Shown one piece after another: positions 37,644-45,727 of a stretch of 64,000 bases of DNA (the first letter of the stretch is position 1; every line of letters begins with the position of its first letter). The notes beneath the pieces were generated by a model that saw only the letters and a list, made by a program, of their open reading frames with translations, made no database searches and was not told the origin of the DNA. The stretch is from Burkholderia lata. GTDB lineage: Bacteria; Pseudomonadota; Gammaproteobacteria; Burkholderiales; Burkholderiaceae. The DNA lies in assembly GCF_902499335.1 (NCBI RefSeq), contig NZ_CABVQK010000004.1, positions 310,001-374,000 of the forward strand. Reading direction: 5' to 3'. The position numbers were made by a program, and so were the translations under genes.

Positions 37644-37790
37644 CATGCCTACGTATACATCCATCGCCGCCGTGATTCATCGATCGATGAACATTCGAAA
37701 GAATGGTTCACGGGAGGCGCGTGTGCGTTAGCAATCGAGCAGTACCGCATGTCACACAAGGCCTCACCGGAAACGGATGAGGCCTTTTTG
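37644..37790 (+). ncRNA. Putative structured leader or small RNA, copy 2
   Basis: Predicted transcript of about 147 nt, the same length as copy 1, ending at terminator 37758-37789. Conserved blocks are at the 5' end, around GGAGG (37713-37717) with GTG-CGT-TAG (37723), and before the terminator. A 19-codon frame (GTG 37721 to a TGA inside the hairpin) is also kept, despite small insertions and deletions relative to copy 1 that cancel out. The middle is diverged. It lies directly before the second DUF2917 gene. Confidence 0.5.
37758..37789 (+). terminator. Intrinsic terminator 2
   Basis: AAGGCCTC (37758-37765) and GAGGCCTT (37779-37786) with the same CCG-GAAA-CGG inner stem as copy 1, followed by a T-run. 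Confidence 0.85.
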
Positions 37791-37834
37791 TTCTGGTGCG
37801 CGTCATCCGTCCGGCTCACTGAATGGAGAAGACG

Positions 37835-38209
37835 ATGGACCAGGCAAGCCCGCTGTTTGACCGTCCCGATCGGCGCCGCGCCGGCACGATCGCATTACCG
37901 AATGTCGTGATCCGTTTCGCGGTCGCGCCGCGCACGACGATGACCTGGCGCGCGCCGCAGGACGCGGAGCTCCGCGCGCATGGCGCGGCGCTGTGGGTCA
38001 CGCGCCCGCCGTGCGTCGACGATTACTGGGTGCAGCCCGGCGACGTGCTGCGCATCGCGCGCGGCGAGCGCATCTGGCTCGGCACCGATGCCGACCGGTC
38101 AGTCGAAGCGACGCTCACGACCGCGTACGTGCGTCGCGGCGAACGCTTCAGGCGCACGCTGGCCCAAGTGCAACGTTTGCTCTTCGGGATAGGGAGACGG
38201 AGCGGATGA
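37835..38209 (+). CDS. DUF2917 family protein, copy 2
   Basis: 124 residues from ATG 37835, after TGGAGAAGACG. It shares with copy 1 the N-terminus MDQAS, the strand VIRFAVAPRTTMTWRAPQDAELRAHGAALWVTR and the VDDYW-QPGDVLRIARGERIWLG segment, but lacks the Arg-Ser tail, ending RLLFGIGRRSG. It is a tandem duplicate that took its leader along. Its stop overlaps the start of a 23-codon frame (ATGA). Confidence 0.82.
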   Translation: MDQASPLFDRPDRRRAGTIALPNVVIRFAVAPRTTMTWRAPQDAELRAHGAALWVTRPPCVDDYWVQPGDVLRIARGERIWLGTDADRSVEATLTTAYVRRGERFRRTLAQVQRLLFGIGRRSG

Positions 38210-38277
38210 GCGACGTGCCGTCAGGCACGCGAGACGCTCAACGGCCGCAACCGGAAATGGACGCACCTGCGGCGTAA
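38206..38277 (+). CDS. Possible 23-residue peptide overlapping DUF2917 stop
   Basis: ATG 38206 overlaps the DUF2917 TGA by four bases and has GGGAGACGGAG just upstream. The peptide reads MSDVPSGTRDAQRPQPEMDA plus PAA, hydrophilic, with no domain. Its TAA (38275-38277) lies in the loop of a hairpin (38262-38292). The evidence is only coupling and spacing. Confidence 0.35.
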   Translation: MSDVPSGTRDAQRPQPEMDAPAA

Positions 38278-38292
38278 CGCGCCGCAGGTGCG
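38262..38292 (+). terminator. Hairpin at end of DUF2917 unit
   Basis: CGCACCTGCGGC (38262-38273) pairs perfectly with GCCGCAGGTGCG (38281-38292) across a 7-base loop. There is no T-run, so termination efficiency is uncertain; it lies between convergent genes. Confidence 0.55.
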
Positions 38293-38369
38293 CATCGAAT
38301 GACGCGGCACGCCGATGCGTGCCGCGAGCGATCGCGCGCCGTACTCAGCGACGGGATGCAACCGATGCA

Positions 38370-38648
38370 TCAGGTGCTGGCGGCGAGACGTGGGCCCGTG
38401 CTTCGTGGAGTGGAATCAAGGTCGGGGCGTTGCGCTGCCTGCGAGGTCACCCACGGATCGATGCCCTGCTTCTGCACCTCTTCGAGGAATGACACACGTG
38501 TGCGCCAGTAATCCGCTTGTAATTTCGCGTCGATGACGCGCTGTTCGGCAGCGAACAGTTCCATGCGCGCCGTCACGAGCATCGACGCAGCGGTTTTTTC
38601 CGGCGTGGGGGCGTGTCGCATAGCCCAACGGCTGATCCAGTTCAACAT
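38370..38648 (-). CDS. Small helical hypothetical protein
   Basis: 92 residues; CGGAGG precedes ATG 38648 at good spacing. An N-terminal aromatic stretch (MLNWISRWAMRH) is followed by a long amphipathic helix (AASMLVTARMELFAAEQRVI, AKLQADYWRTRVSFLEE) that looks like a coiled coil and a polar Pro-rich tail. No signal peptide. I do not recognise the family. Confidence 0.7.
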   Translation of the reverse strand: MLNWISRWAMRHAPTPEKTAASMLVTARMELFAAEQRVIDAKLQADYWRTRVSFLEEVQKQGIDPWVTSQAAQRPDLDSTPRSTGPRLAAST

Positions 38649-39438
38649 GCTGACCTCCGTGATTACGGACGAACCCGCATCGGGCAATCGCAAGCGGCCG
38701 TGCCTGCCCGAACACGCAACGGCCTTGACCGCACTTCACCGCCCGGCCTGCACGAACTGCGACTCCCCCGCGTCGGCAATTACCGGCCGGCGTGTGCATG
38801 CGCGGTGTATCTATCCTAGAAAGACTTGCCGGTTTATGCGATGGGGTCTTGCAATCTTTTACACAGAAACCACAGTCCCCCCCGCCTCGCGAAATGACAG
38901 TTGCGGACGGGACGGCTTCGGCGCACGATAGCCCGATATCTGCAACCGCCTGGACTGACGAATGGCCGCTGCACGCCGCTGCCGGGCATCCGTACCGGCC
39001 GCGTACGTGCGTTTGCGCGCACGCGCTGCCCGCCCCGCATGCGTGCATGCATGCGGGCGCTCCGTTTCAGTCGGATGTCATCCCGCCCCCGCCGCGCGCG
39101 ATACGTCGCGCGTGCCGTTTTGCATGCCGTTGCGCACGCATCGGCCGGCCTCGTTCACGCGCCCCGCTCCCGTTTCCGCCATTTCTTCCGGCCCGTTCCG
39201 CCCGAACCGGTAAAATGCGCGCCTTCGTCGCGCGGCCGGACTGCCAGACCGTTCGCGCGCAGGCAGCCGATCGATCATTCGATCGTGCCCTCCAACTATA
39301 TCGTCCGAGCTATCCGCGCTATTACAATCCGCCGATAGCCGGGCAATAGTGGCTGGTTACAGTAAGCCGGCCGCGCGCTGCCTTTACAACAATTCGGCAC
39401 AACAAGCAACACGACAACCCGACCGGAGAAACGCCTTC
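38649..39438. other. 790-base gap before the purine permease
   Basis: No frame here looks like a real gene. It contains an AT-richer patch at 38808-38870 that probably promotes the small leftward gene, a C-rich middle, and an AT-richer stretch at 39270-39340 with a CGATCGATCATTCGATCG palindrome (39268-39285) and a TATTACAAT -10-like string (39319-39327) likely serving the permease. I cannot assign a riboswitch or sRNA. Confidence 0.4.
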
Positions 39439-40740
39439 ATGGAATCCATCAAGCGGTATTTCGGCTTCGCTGAAGCCGGCACCGACTTCCGCACCGAAAT
39501 ACTCGCGGGCGTCACCACGTTCCTGACGATGGCCTACATCATCTTCGTCAACCCCGCGATCCTCGGCGATGCCGGCATGCCGAAGGAATCCGTGTTCGTC
39601 GCGACCTGCCTCGTCGCGGCGCTGGCGTCGATCATCATGGGGCTGTACGCGAACTACCCGATCGCGTGCGCACCCGGCATGGGCCTGAACGCGTACTTCG
39701 CGTACACGGTCGTCAAGGGGATGGGCTTCACGTGGCAGGCCGCGCTCGGCGCGGTGTTCATCTCCGGCTGCCTGTTCCTGCTCGTCACGCTGTTCCGCGT
39801 GCGCGAGGCGATCGTCAACGGCATTCCGAAATCGCTGCGGATCTCGATCACCGCGGGTATCGGCCTGTTCCTCGGCATCATCTCGCTGAAGACGTCCGGC
39901 GTGATCGTCGGCAGCCCGGCCACGCTCGTCACGCTGGGCGACCTGCACAAGCACGACACGATCCTCGCGATCATCGGCTTCTTTACGATCGTCACGCTCG
40001 ACCACCTGCGCGTGCGCGGCGCGATCCTGATCGGCATTATCGGCGTCACGATCCTGTCGTTCTTCTTCGGCGACAACCAGTTCCACGGCGTGTTCTCCGC
40101 GCCGCCGTCGATCGACGCGACGCTGTTCAAGCTCGACATCGGCGCCGCCCTGTCGACCGGCATCATCAACGTGATCCTCGTGTTCTTCCTCGTCGAGCTG
40201 TTCGACGCGACGGGCACGCTGATGGGTGTCGCGAACCGCGCGGGCCTGCTCGTCGAAGGCAAGATGAACCGCCTCAACAAGGCGCTGCTTGCCGACAGCA
40301 CGGCGATCGTCGCAGGTTCGGTGCTCGGCACGTCGTCGACCACCGCGTATATCGAAAGCGCGTCGGGCGTGCAGGCCGGCGGCCGCACGGGCGTGACGGC
40401 CATCACCGTCGCGGTGCTGTTCCTCGCGTGCCTGTTCATCGCGCCGCTCGCCGGCGTCGTGCCGGGGTATGCCACGGCACCGGCACTGCTGTACGTGTCG
40501 TGCCTGATGCTACGCGAGATGGTCGACGTGCCGTGGGACGATGCGACGGAAGCCGTGCCGGCCGCGCTGACCGCGCTGCTGATGCCGTTCACGTACTCGA
40601 TCGCGAACGGTGTCGCGTTCGGCTTCATCGCTTACGGCGGCCTCAAGCTGCTGACGGGCCAGGCCCGTACGGTCAAGCCGATCGTGTGGATCATCGCAGC
40701 CGTGTTCCTGTTCCGCTTCTTCTATCTCGGCAGCGAGTGA
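39439..40740 (+). CDS. NCS2-family guanine/hypoxanthine permease (AzgA/GhxP type)
   Basis: 433 residues and about twelve to fourteen membrane segments. It starts KRYFGFAEAGTDFRTEILAGVTTFLTMAYIIFVNP, the hallmark of the AzgA subgroup, and keeps PGMGLNAYFAY and the later ELFDATGTLMG and GTSSTTAYIESASG motifs of helices 8-10, where purine and proton bind. It imports hypoxanthine, guanine or adenine with protons. The start at 39439 follows CCGGAGAAACG. It is monocistronic, with a terminator right after. Confidence 0.93.
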   Translation: MESIKRYFGFAEAGTDFRTEILAGVTTFLTMAYIIFVNPAILGDAGMPKESVFVATCLVAALASIIMGLYANYPIACAPGMGLNAYFAYTVVKGMGFTWQAALGAVFISGCLFLLVTLFRVREAIVNGIPKSLRISITAGIGLFLGIISLKTSGVIVGSPATLVTLGDLHKHDTILAIIGFFTIVTLDHLRVRGAILIGIIGVTILSFFFGDNQFHGVFSAPPSIDATLFKLDIGAALSTGIINVILVFFLVELFDATGTLMGVANRAGLLVEGKMNRLNKALLADSTAIVAGSVLGTSSTTAYIESASGVQAGGRTGVTAITVAVLFLACLFIAPLAGVVPGYATAPALLYVSCLMLREMVDVPWDDATEAVPAALTALLMPFTYSIANGVAFGFIAYGGLKLLTGQARTVKPIVWIIAAVFLFRFFYLGSE

Positions 40741-40771
40741 CGGTCGCGCTTCGGCGCGATGCACGATGAAA

Positions 40772-40795
40772 AAACGCCACCTTCGGGTGGCGTTT
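40772..40795 (+). terminator. Intrinsic terminator of the purine permease gene
   Basis: AAACGCCACC-TTCG-GGTGGCGTTT: a perfect 10-bp stem with the stable UUCG tetraloop, followed by a T-rich run. It lies 32 bases after the stop. Confidence 0.85.
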
Positions 40796-40978
40796 CCGTT
40801 TTCGCATGATTCATCTGCGATCCTGACGAATCGACCCGCACGGCGATACCGACGCTCGGGCAATCCGGTGCGGCCCGCATACGAAAATGCCGCCCGGCCC
40901 CGCCGAACGGCATCGCATGAAGGCAACGTCTTCGCGTGCGCAGCGTTCAGCGCCGCGCGCAGCAAGACGAGCGTCGTG

Positions 40979-41269
40979 TCATCCGCGCCAGTTTGCCTCG
41001 TAGAAGCGGACGTAGCCGCTGCGCAGCGTCACGCATTGCGCGCGCGTCTCCGACAGCAGGCGCCGTGCGGCCGCCTCGATACGATCACGGTGCTGGTCGA
41101 ACGCGCCGACCATGTCCTCGAAGCGCGGCGACGCCGCGCCGAAGTGATCTTCCAGCGCCTCGGCCGTGATCTGACATTGGACGCGCTCGCCATTGACCAA
41201 CGCCGTGAACGCAAGCATCAGGTCGCGCCCCGAATACTCAGGCTTCTCGTTCGTGAAATGAATCTGCAT
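40979..41269 (-). CDS. DUF1488 family protein
   Basis: 96 residues. MQIHFTNEKPEYSGRDLMLAFTALVNGERVQCQITAEALEDHFGA matches the small DUF1488 family of proteobacteria, in which a beta sheet is followed by helices; FDQHRDRIEAAARRLLSE and a closing YVRFYE strand complete it. Cytoplasmic; function unknown. The start at 41269 begins directly at the domain. Confidence 0.8.
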   Translation of the reverse strand: MQIHFTNEKPEYSGRDLMLAFTALVNGERVQCQITAEALEDHFGAASPRFEDMVGAFDQHRDRIEAAARRLLSETRAQCVTLRSGYVRFYEANWRG

Positions 41270-41509
41270 GGGAGCCGCCTCGACCGGTAGAAAACGAATG
41301 ACCGCGTCCGTCGTCCGCTACCGGCCGGACGAAATGTACGCGGGCTCGCCGACGGAGGCACGGCCCGCGGGGATAGGCGCGGACAATGCATGCCGGTTGA
41401 TTTCCACTTTAGACGGTTTCGCGCAGGAGACAAATTTTCCGGCGTGCGTCGTTCCGACGCGCATTTCATCAGATCAGCGCGGCATCCGGCACCGTTTCGG
41501 AAACCGGCG

Positions 41510-41701
41510 TCAGTGCGGATCGGTCGGCCAGACGTTGAGCGCAATTGCAGCCGACGTGGCGCCCACCGCAATTGCGGCCGCCCCGTATCGCACCGCATCG
41601 GTCAGATCGAACAGCAACCCGTGGATCGCCACGGCAATGCCGCCCAGCATGATGAATGTGGCGATGGCCGCCAGCACGACTCTCAGTTCCGTCCGAACCA
41701 T
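41510..41701 (-). CDS. Small two-helix membrane protein
   Basis: 63 residues from ATG 41701, preceded by GGGAGA at proper distance. Segments VVLAAIATFIMLGGIAVAIHGLLF and YGAAAIAVGATSAAIALNVW are both hydrophobic, so an inner-membrane hairpin is predicted. Longer upstream starts exist but carry Arg/His-rich sequence and no ribosome site. No family is recognised. Confidence 0.55.
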   Translation of the reverse strand: MVRTELRVVLAAIATFIMLGGIAVAIHGLLFDLTDAVRYGAAAIAVGATSAAIALNVWPTDPH

Positions 41702-41962
41702 GATGCGTCTCCCGAACGGATGCATGTCGCGTCGCATGCATGTTGCAATGCGGAACACGGCGCGTGCGTGCTCCATTTCCATCATTGCAGGCGGGCATTT
41801 AAAAGCAAGGGGATTTTGTTCGCGGTCGCGTAGCGGACGCGGCGCTTGTATGATGATGCGTACCCGGATGGCCGGCGTTCGCACATCGATGGTGCGGCGC
41901 ACGCGGAGGCGGGAATCCGTAGAGGATTTCGGCGAGTGTGCGTGTGCCGGATCGGCCATTTT

Positions 41963-42109
41963 CGAGGAGCATGGGGCATCATTAAGCGCTGAAGCGCTAA
42001 CTGCCGCCGACCGCGAAGCATGGGGTCGCTGTAAGCGCTAAAGCGCTAACAGTGACCGACCGCGAAGCATGGGACCCCTGTAAGCGCTGAAGCGCTAACA
42101 GGGGTCGAC
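41963..42109 (+). repeat. Three tandem 49-bp hairpin repeats before the AcoR-like gene
   Basis: Units 41963-42011, 42012-42060 and 42061-42109 have an exact 49-base period. Each has the core AAGCGC-T(G/A)AA-GCGCTAAC. In units 2 and 3 nine flanking bases on each side also pair (GGTCGCTGT/ACAGTGACC and GACCCCTGT/ACAGGGGTC) with different sequences; unit 1 pairs partly. Each unit also contains a four-codon frame ending in TAA at the hairpin base: ATG-GGG-CAT-CAT-TAA (41971), ATG-GGG-TCG-CTG-TAA (42020), ATG-GGA-CCC-CTG-TAA (42069). AGGAGA and ATG 42122 follow directly. Confidence 0.85.
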
Positions 42110-42121
42110 AGGAGACAAGTC

Positions 42122-44026
42122 ATGCCGCAACCCTTCGTGCTGCCCGCCACCGCGGGTCGCACCGACCTGCTTGCGCAGGCGCATGCGCGTTCGACCGCGG
42201 TCGGCCTGCGCGCGCACGAACGCCCGGATTTCTCGCCGCTGTCGCGCATCGCGCTGCGCGAACTGCTCGACACGAACCAAGCGCTGTTCTCGCACGCCCG
42301 CCCGGTGATGGAGAACCTGCACGCGCAAATCGCCGACACGCAAAGCCTCGTGCTGCTGACCGACGCCGATGGCGTGATCCTGCACAGCATCGGCGACGCG
42401 GACTTCATCGAAAAAGCCAACCGCGTCGCGCTATGTACCGGCGTCTCGTGGGCGGAAGGCGCGCGCGGCACCAACGCGATCGGCACCGCGCTCGCATCGG
42501 GCCAGGCCGTCGCCGTGCACGGCGCCGAACACTTCCTGCGCGCGAACCATATCCTCACCTGCTCGTGCGCGCCGATCTTCGACCCGTTCGGCCGCACGCT
42601 CGGCACGCTCGACGTCAGCGGCGATCCGCGCGGCTCGAGCCCGCATACGCTCGCGCTCGTGCGGATGTCCGCGCAACTGATCGAGAACCACCTGTTCGCG
42701 AACCAGTGCGCGGAAGCCTTGCGGCTGCGCTTTCATGCGCACGAGGAATGCGTCGACTCGCTGTTCGCCGGGCTCGTCGCCTTCGGCCCCGACGGCGGGC
42801 TGATCGCCGCGAACCGCAGCGCACAATTCCAGCTCGGCGCGTCGTTCGACGCACTGCAGCATCAGGCTAGCGACGCGCTGTTCGGCATGCGTTTCGGCCA
42901 GCTCGCGCAGCAGGCGGCACGCGCACCCGGCGCAATGTTCCGCCTGACGCTGTCGACCGGCGTACGCGTGCTGGCGCGCTGCGAATTCGCGGAAGCGCAC
43001 AAGACCACCATCGCCGTCACGCCGCCCGTGCCCGCCGTACGGGTGCGCGCACCGGACCCCGACACGATCACGTTCGCGACGCTCGACACGGGCGACGCAC
43101 GCATGGCCGCCGTACTCGAACGCGTCGCGAAGATCCGCGGGCGCGACCTGCCGCTGCTGATCCTCGGCCAGACCGGCACCGGCAAGGAATGGCTCGCCCG
43201 CGCGCTGCACCAGGCGTCGCCGCGCGCGGATGGCCCGTTCGTCGCGGTCAACTGCGCGGCGCTGCCCGATTCGCTGATCGAGGCCGAGCTGTTCGGCTAC
43301 GAGGACGGCGCGTTCACCGGCGCGCGCAAGCGCGGCAGCCCCGGCAAGATCGTGCAGGCCGACGGCGGCACGCTGTTTCTCGACGAAATCGGCGACATGC
43401 CGCTCGCGCAGCAGGTCCGGCTGATGCGCGTGCTGCAGGAGCGCGCGGTGATGCCGCTCGGCGGCGCACGCGCGGTGCCGGTCGACGTGCGCGTGGTCTG
43501 CGCGACCCATCGCGACCTGCGCGCGATGATCGCGGAAGGCACGTTCCGCGAAGACCTGTTCTACCGGATCAACGGGCTCGCGGTCACGCTACCGGCGCTC
43601 GCCGCACGCACCGACCTGCCGGCGCTCGTCGAGCGGATTCTCGCGCGGCTCGCACGCAGCGAACCGATGCCGCGCAGCATCGCAGCCGACGTGCTCGACG
43701 CATTCACGCGCCACCGCTGGCCCGGCAATCTGCGCCAGATGACCAACGTGCTGCGCACGGCCGGCATGCTGGCCGAAGACGAAGCCGAAATCACGCTGGC
43801 CCATTTGCCCGACGATTTCTGGCTCGACTGCGACGACGCACCGGCGGCGCCCGCCGCCGCTGCGCCAGCCACCGCGGCCGGTACGCGCGAAGGAACGACG
43901 CTGCAAAGCCATCAGGCCGCGGTGATCGATGCCGTGCTCGCGCGGCATGGCGGCAACGTGTCGGCGGCCGCGCGCGAGCTCGGGCTCGCCCGCAATACCG
44001 TGTACCGGCACCTGCGCCGGCATTGA
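42122..44026 (+). CDS. AcoR-like sigma-54-dependent activator (GAF-PAS-AAA-Fis)
   Basis: 634 residues. Residues about 75-200 form a GAF domain (LVLLTDADGVILHSIGD ... SWAEGARGTNAIGTAL), 220-290 a PAS-like domain, 320-550 the AAA+ domain with Walker A LGQTGTGKEW, the sigma-54-contacting loop GAFTGA and Walker B GGTLFLDEIGD, and the C-terminus a Fis helix-turn-helix (NVSAAARELGLARNTVYRHLR). The architecture equals AcoR, which activates acetoin or alcohol catabolic operons with RpoN. No such operon is next to it, so its target lies elsewhere. AGGAGACAAGTC precedes the start. Confidence 0.92.
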   Translation: MPQPFVLPATAGRTDLLAQAHARSTAVGLRAHERPDFSPLSRIALRELLDTNQALFSHARPVMENLHAQIADTQSLVLLTDADGVILHSIGDADFIEKANRVALCTGVSWAEGARGTNAIGTALASGQAVAVHGAEHFLRANHILTCSCAPIFDPFGRTLGTLDVSGDPRGSSPHTLALVRMSAQLIENHLFANQCAEALRLRFHAHEECVDSLFAGLVAFGPDGGLIAANRSAQFQLGASFDALQHQASDALFGMRFGQLAQQAARAPGAMFRLTLSTGVRVLARCEFAEAHKTTIAVTPPVPAVRVRAPDPDTITFATLDTGDARMAAVLERVAKIRGRDLPLLILGQTGTGKEWLARALHQASPRADGPFVAVNCAALPDSLIEAELFGYEDGAFTGARKRGSPGKIVQADGGTLFLDEIGDMPLAQQVRLMRVLQERAVMPLGGARAVPVDVRVVCATHRDLRAMIAEGTFREDLFYRINGLAVTLPALAARTDLPALVERILARLARSEPMPRSIAADVLDAFTRHRWPGNLRQMTNVLRTAGMLAEDEAEITLAHLPDDFWLDCDDAPAAPAAAAPATAAGTREGTTLQSHQAAVIDAVLARHGGNVSAAARELGLARNTVYRHLRRH

Positions 44027-44114
44027 CGCCAGCGGCCGGCCGGCGCCGGCCGCCAGCCCGTTCGGGTATGCTTGGCGCGTTGTCGCCGAACCGCCGCCCG
44101 CCTCTGCCTCCGCC

Positions 44115-44417
44115 ATGACCGATCCGGAACACCTCCCCCTCGTGCGCATCGAGCCGCTCGGCGCGACCTTCGATGCGCCCGATTCGCTCACGCTGCTCGA
44201 AGCCGCCGCGTTCGCGCACGTGTCGCTGCCGCGTTCGTGCCGCAACGGCACGTGCCGAAGCTGCCTTTGCCGGATCGTCAGCGGCAGCGTACGCTACACG
44301 ATCGAATGGCCGGGGCTGAGCCGCGAGGAAAAGGCCGACGGCTATACGCTGCCGTGCGTGGCCGTCGCGACGTCGGACCTCGTGCTCGACGTGCCCGACG
44401 CGGTCATGCTCGACTAG
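44115..44417 (+). CDS. Plant-type [2Fe-2S] ferredoxin
   Basis: 100 residues. CRNGTCRSCLCRI gives C-x4-C-x2-C and LPCVAVAT the fourth Cys, the ligand pattern of plant-type ferredoxins. The fold opens with the strand VRIEPLGATFDAPDSLTLLEAA. It would carry electrons to an oxygenase or reductase; no partner lies nearby. It starts 89 bases after the AcoR-like gene on the same strand. Confidence 0.9.
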   Translation: MTDPEHLPLVRIEPLGATFDAPDSLTLLEAAAFAHVSLPRSCRNGTCRSCLCRIVSGSVRYTIEWPGLSREEKADGYTLPCVAVATSDLVLDVPDAVMLD

Positions 44418-44475
44418 ACGCGGTGCGCGCTTGCGCGTGCCGTCCAGCAAAGGTTGATCCTGTGTGGAGAACGTC

Positions 44476-44970
44476 ATGACCCAGCAAACCGATCGCATCG
44501 AAAAACAGGCCCAGCTCAACGCATCACCCGACCGTGTGTGGGAAGCCGTCAGCAATTCCGGCGAATTCGGCCAGTGGTTCGGCGTCACGTTCGACGGGCC
44601 GTTCGCAGCCGGCCAGCCGCTGTTCGGCCGCATCACGCCGACACGCGTCGACGACGACGTCGCCAAGGCGCAAGAGCCCTACGCGGGCACCGTGTTCGAA
44701 ATCGTCGTCGATCGCGTCGAGCCGAAGGATCTGTTCTCGTTTCGCTGGCATCCGTTCGCGATCGATCCGAATTTCGATTACACCTCCGAGCCGATGACGC
44801 TCGTCACGTTCGCGCTCGCCGCACAGGCCGGCGGCACGCTGCTCACGGTCACCGAAACGGGCTTCGATCAGTTGATCGAAACGCGCCGCGCGAAGGCGCG
44901 CGAGATGAACGATCACGGCTGGGCCGCGCAGATGACGCTGATCACGAAATACCTGGCGAAACACGCGTAG
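44476..44970 (+). CDS. SRPBCC (AHSA1-like) domain protein
   Basis: 164 residues forming one START-like fold: IEKQAQLNASPDRVWEAVSNSGEFGQWFGVTFDGPFAAG at the start is the classical AHSA1 entry, with a helix-grip C-terminus (GFDQLIETRRAKAREMNDHGW). Members bind hydrophobic ligands or act as stress cochaperones; the role here is unknown. TGTGGAGA lies before the start region; ATG 44476 is chosen at the fold border. Confidence 0.88.
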   Translation: MTQQTDRIEKQAQLNASPDRVWEAVSNSGEFGQWFGVTFDGPFAAGQPLFGRITPTRVDDDVAKAQEPYAGTVFEIVVDRVEPKDLFSFRWHPFAIDPNFDYTSEPMTLVTFALAAQAGGTLLTVTETGFDQLIETRRAKAREMNDHGWAAQMTLITKYLAKHA

Positions 44971-45062
44971 CGCGCCGCAACGCCGCACGTCCGTGCCGAC
45001 ATGCGAATCGACGTGCGTGGCATAATCCGCTCCATCGTTGTCCAACCGTCGCCGCGCATCGC

Positions 45063-45440
45063 ATGCTGAGTCGTCGCCTCCGGAAGATCGGCAGTCTGAT
45101 CGGGATGCTCGCCATCCTGATGACGGCACTCGCGCCGACGATCTCGCAGGCACTGACGACGCAGCAGCGTGTCGATACGCTGCTGGCCGGCTACTGCACG
45201 ACCGCGCCTGCCAACGGCGAGCACTCCGCCGATTCGTCGCGGAAAAGCCTGCAGGCCCACCTCCAGGCATGCGGCTATTGCAGCCTGCTTGCTCACACAC
45301 CCGCCATGCCCGCGCCCGAACTGACGTTCGCGGCCAACGTGCACGTCATTCAGCATCGCGAAGCAACCCGCTTCGAAAGCCTGCGCCGCGCGCTGCCGCT
45401 CACGGCCGCGCAACCGCGCGCCCCGCCATTCTCGTCCTGA
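45063..45440 (+). CDS. DUF2946 family protein, copper-locus associated
   Basis: 125 residues. A hydrophobic N-terminal segment (IGSLIGMLAILMTALAPTIS) acts as signal or anchor. The periplasmic part has GYCTTAP and ACGYCSLLAH, the conserved Cys pair of DUF2946, followed by His-containing sequence. The family is often encoded beside copper resistance genes, and here CopC and PCuAC proteins follow. A role in copper binding is inferred. Confidence 0.8.
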   Translation: MLSRRLRKIGSLIGMLAILMTALAPTISQALTTQQRVDTLLAGYCTTAPANGEHSADSSRKSLQAHLQACGYCSLLAHTPAMPAPELTFAANVHVIQHREATRFESLRRALPLTAAQPRAPPFSS

Positions 45441-45727
45441 TTCGTCGTCAACGCCCGTGATGCCGTAGCGCATCGCGTGGTTCGCGCACGCCACCGGCGC
45501 GCGCGACGTGTCACGTTTCGAAGGACGATCATGTGTCACCGTGTTGCGCGCGGCATCGTGCCGTGCGTGCGGCTGGCGGCTTCCGGTTCGTGCTGTCGCA
45601 CCGACATTCGCTTGCGGGCGAACGTCCGGCCGCACACGTTCGCGCCGGCATCGGTGCCGATGGTGCGCGTGCATCCGTTCGTCGAATTCGTGTTGCTCCA
45701 TCCAGTTCGCCACTCGCACACCCAACC

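Noticed and set aside
38649-39438. Possible purine riboswitch before the NCS2 permease
   Set aside because: I cannot draw the three-helix purine aptamer or its conserved loops, and such riboswitches are not expected in this group.
41963-42109. Could the tandem repeats be a CRISPR array?
   Set aside because: The 49-base units are contiguous with no unique spacers, and they abut a ribosome site and start codon.
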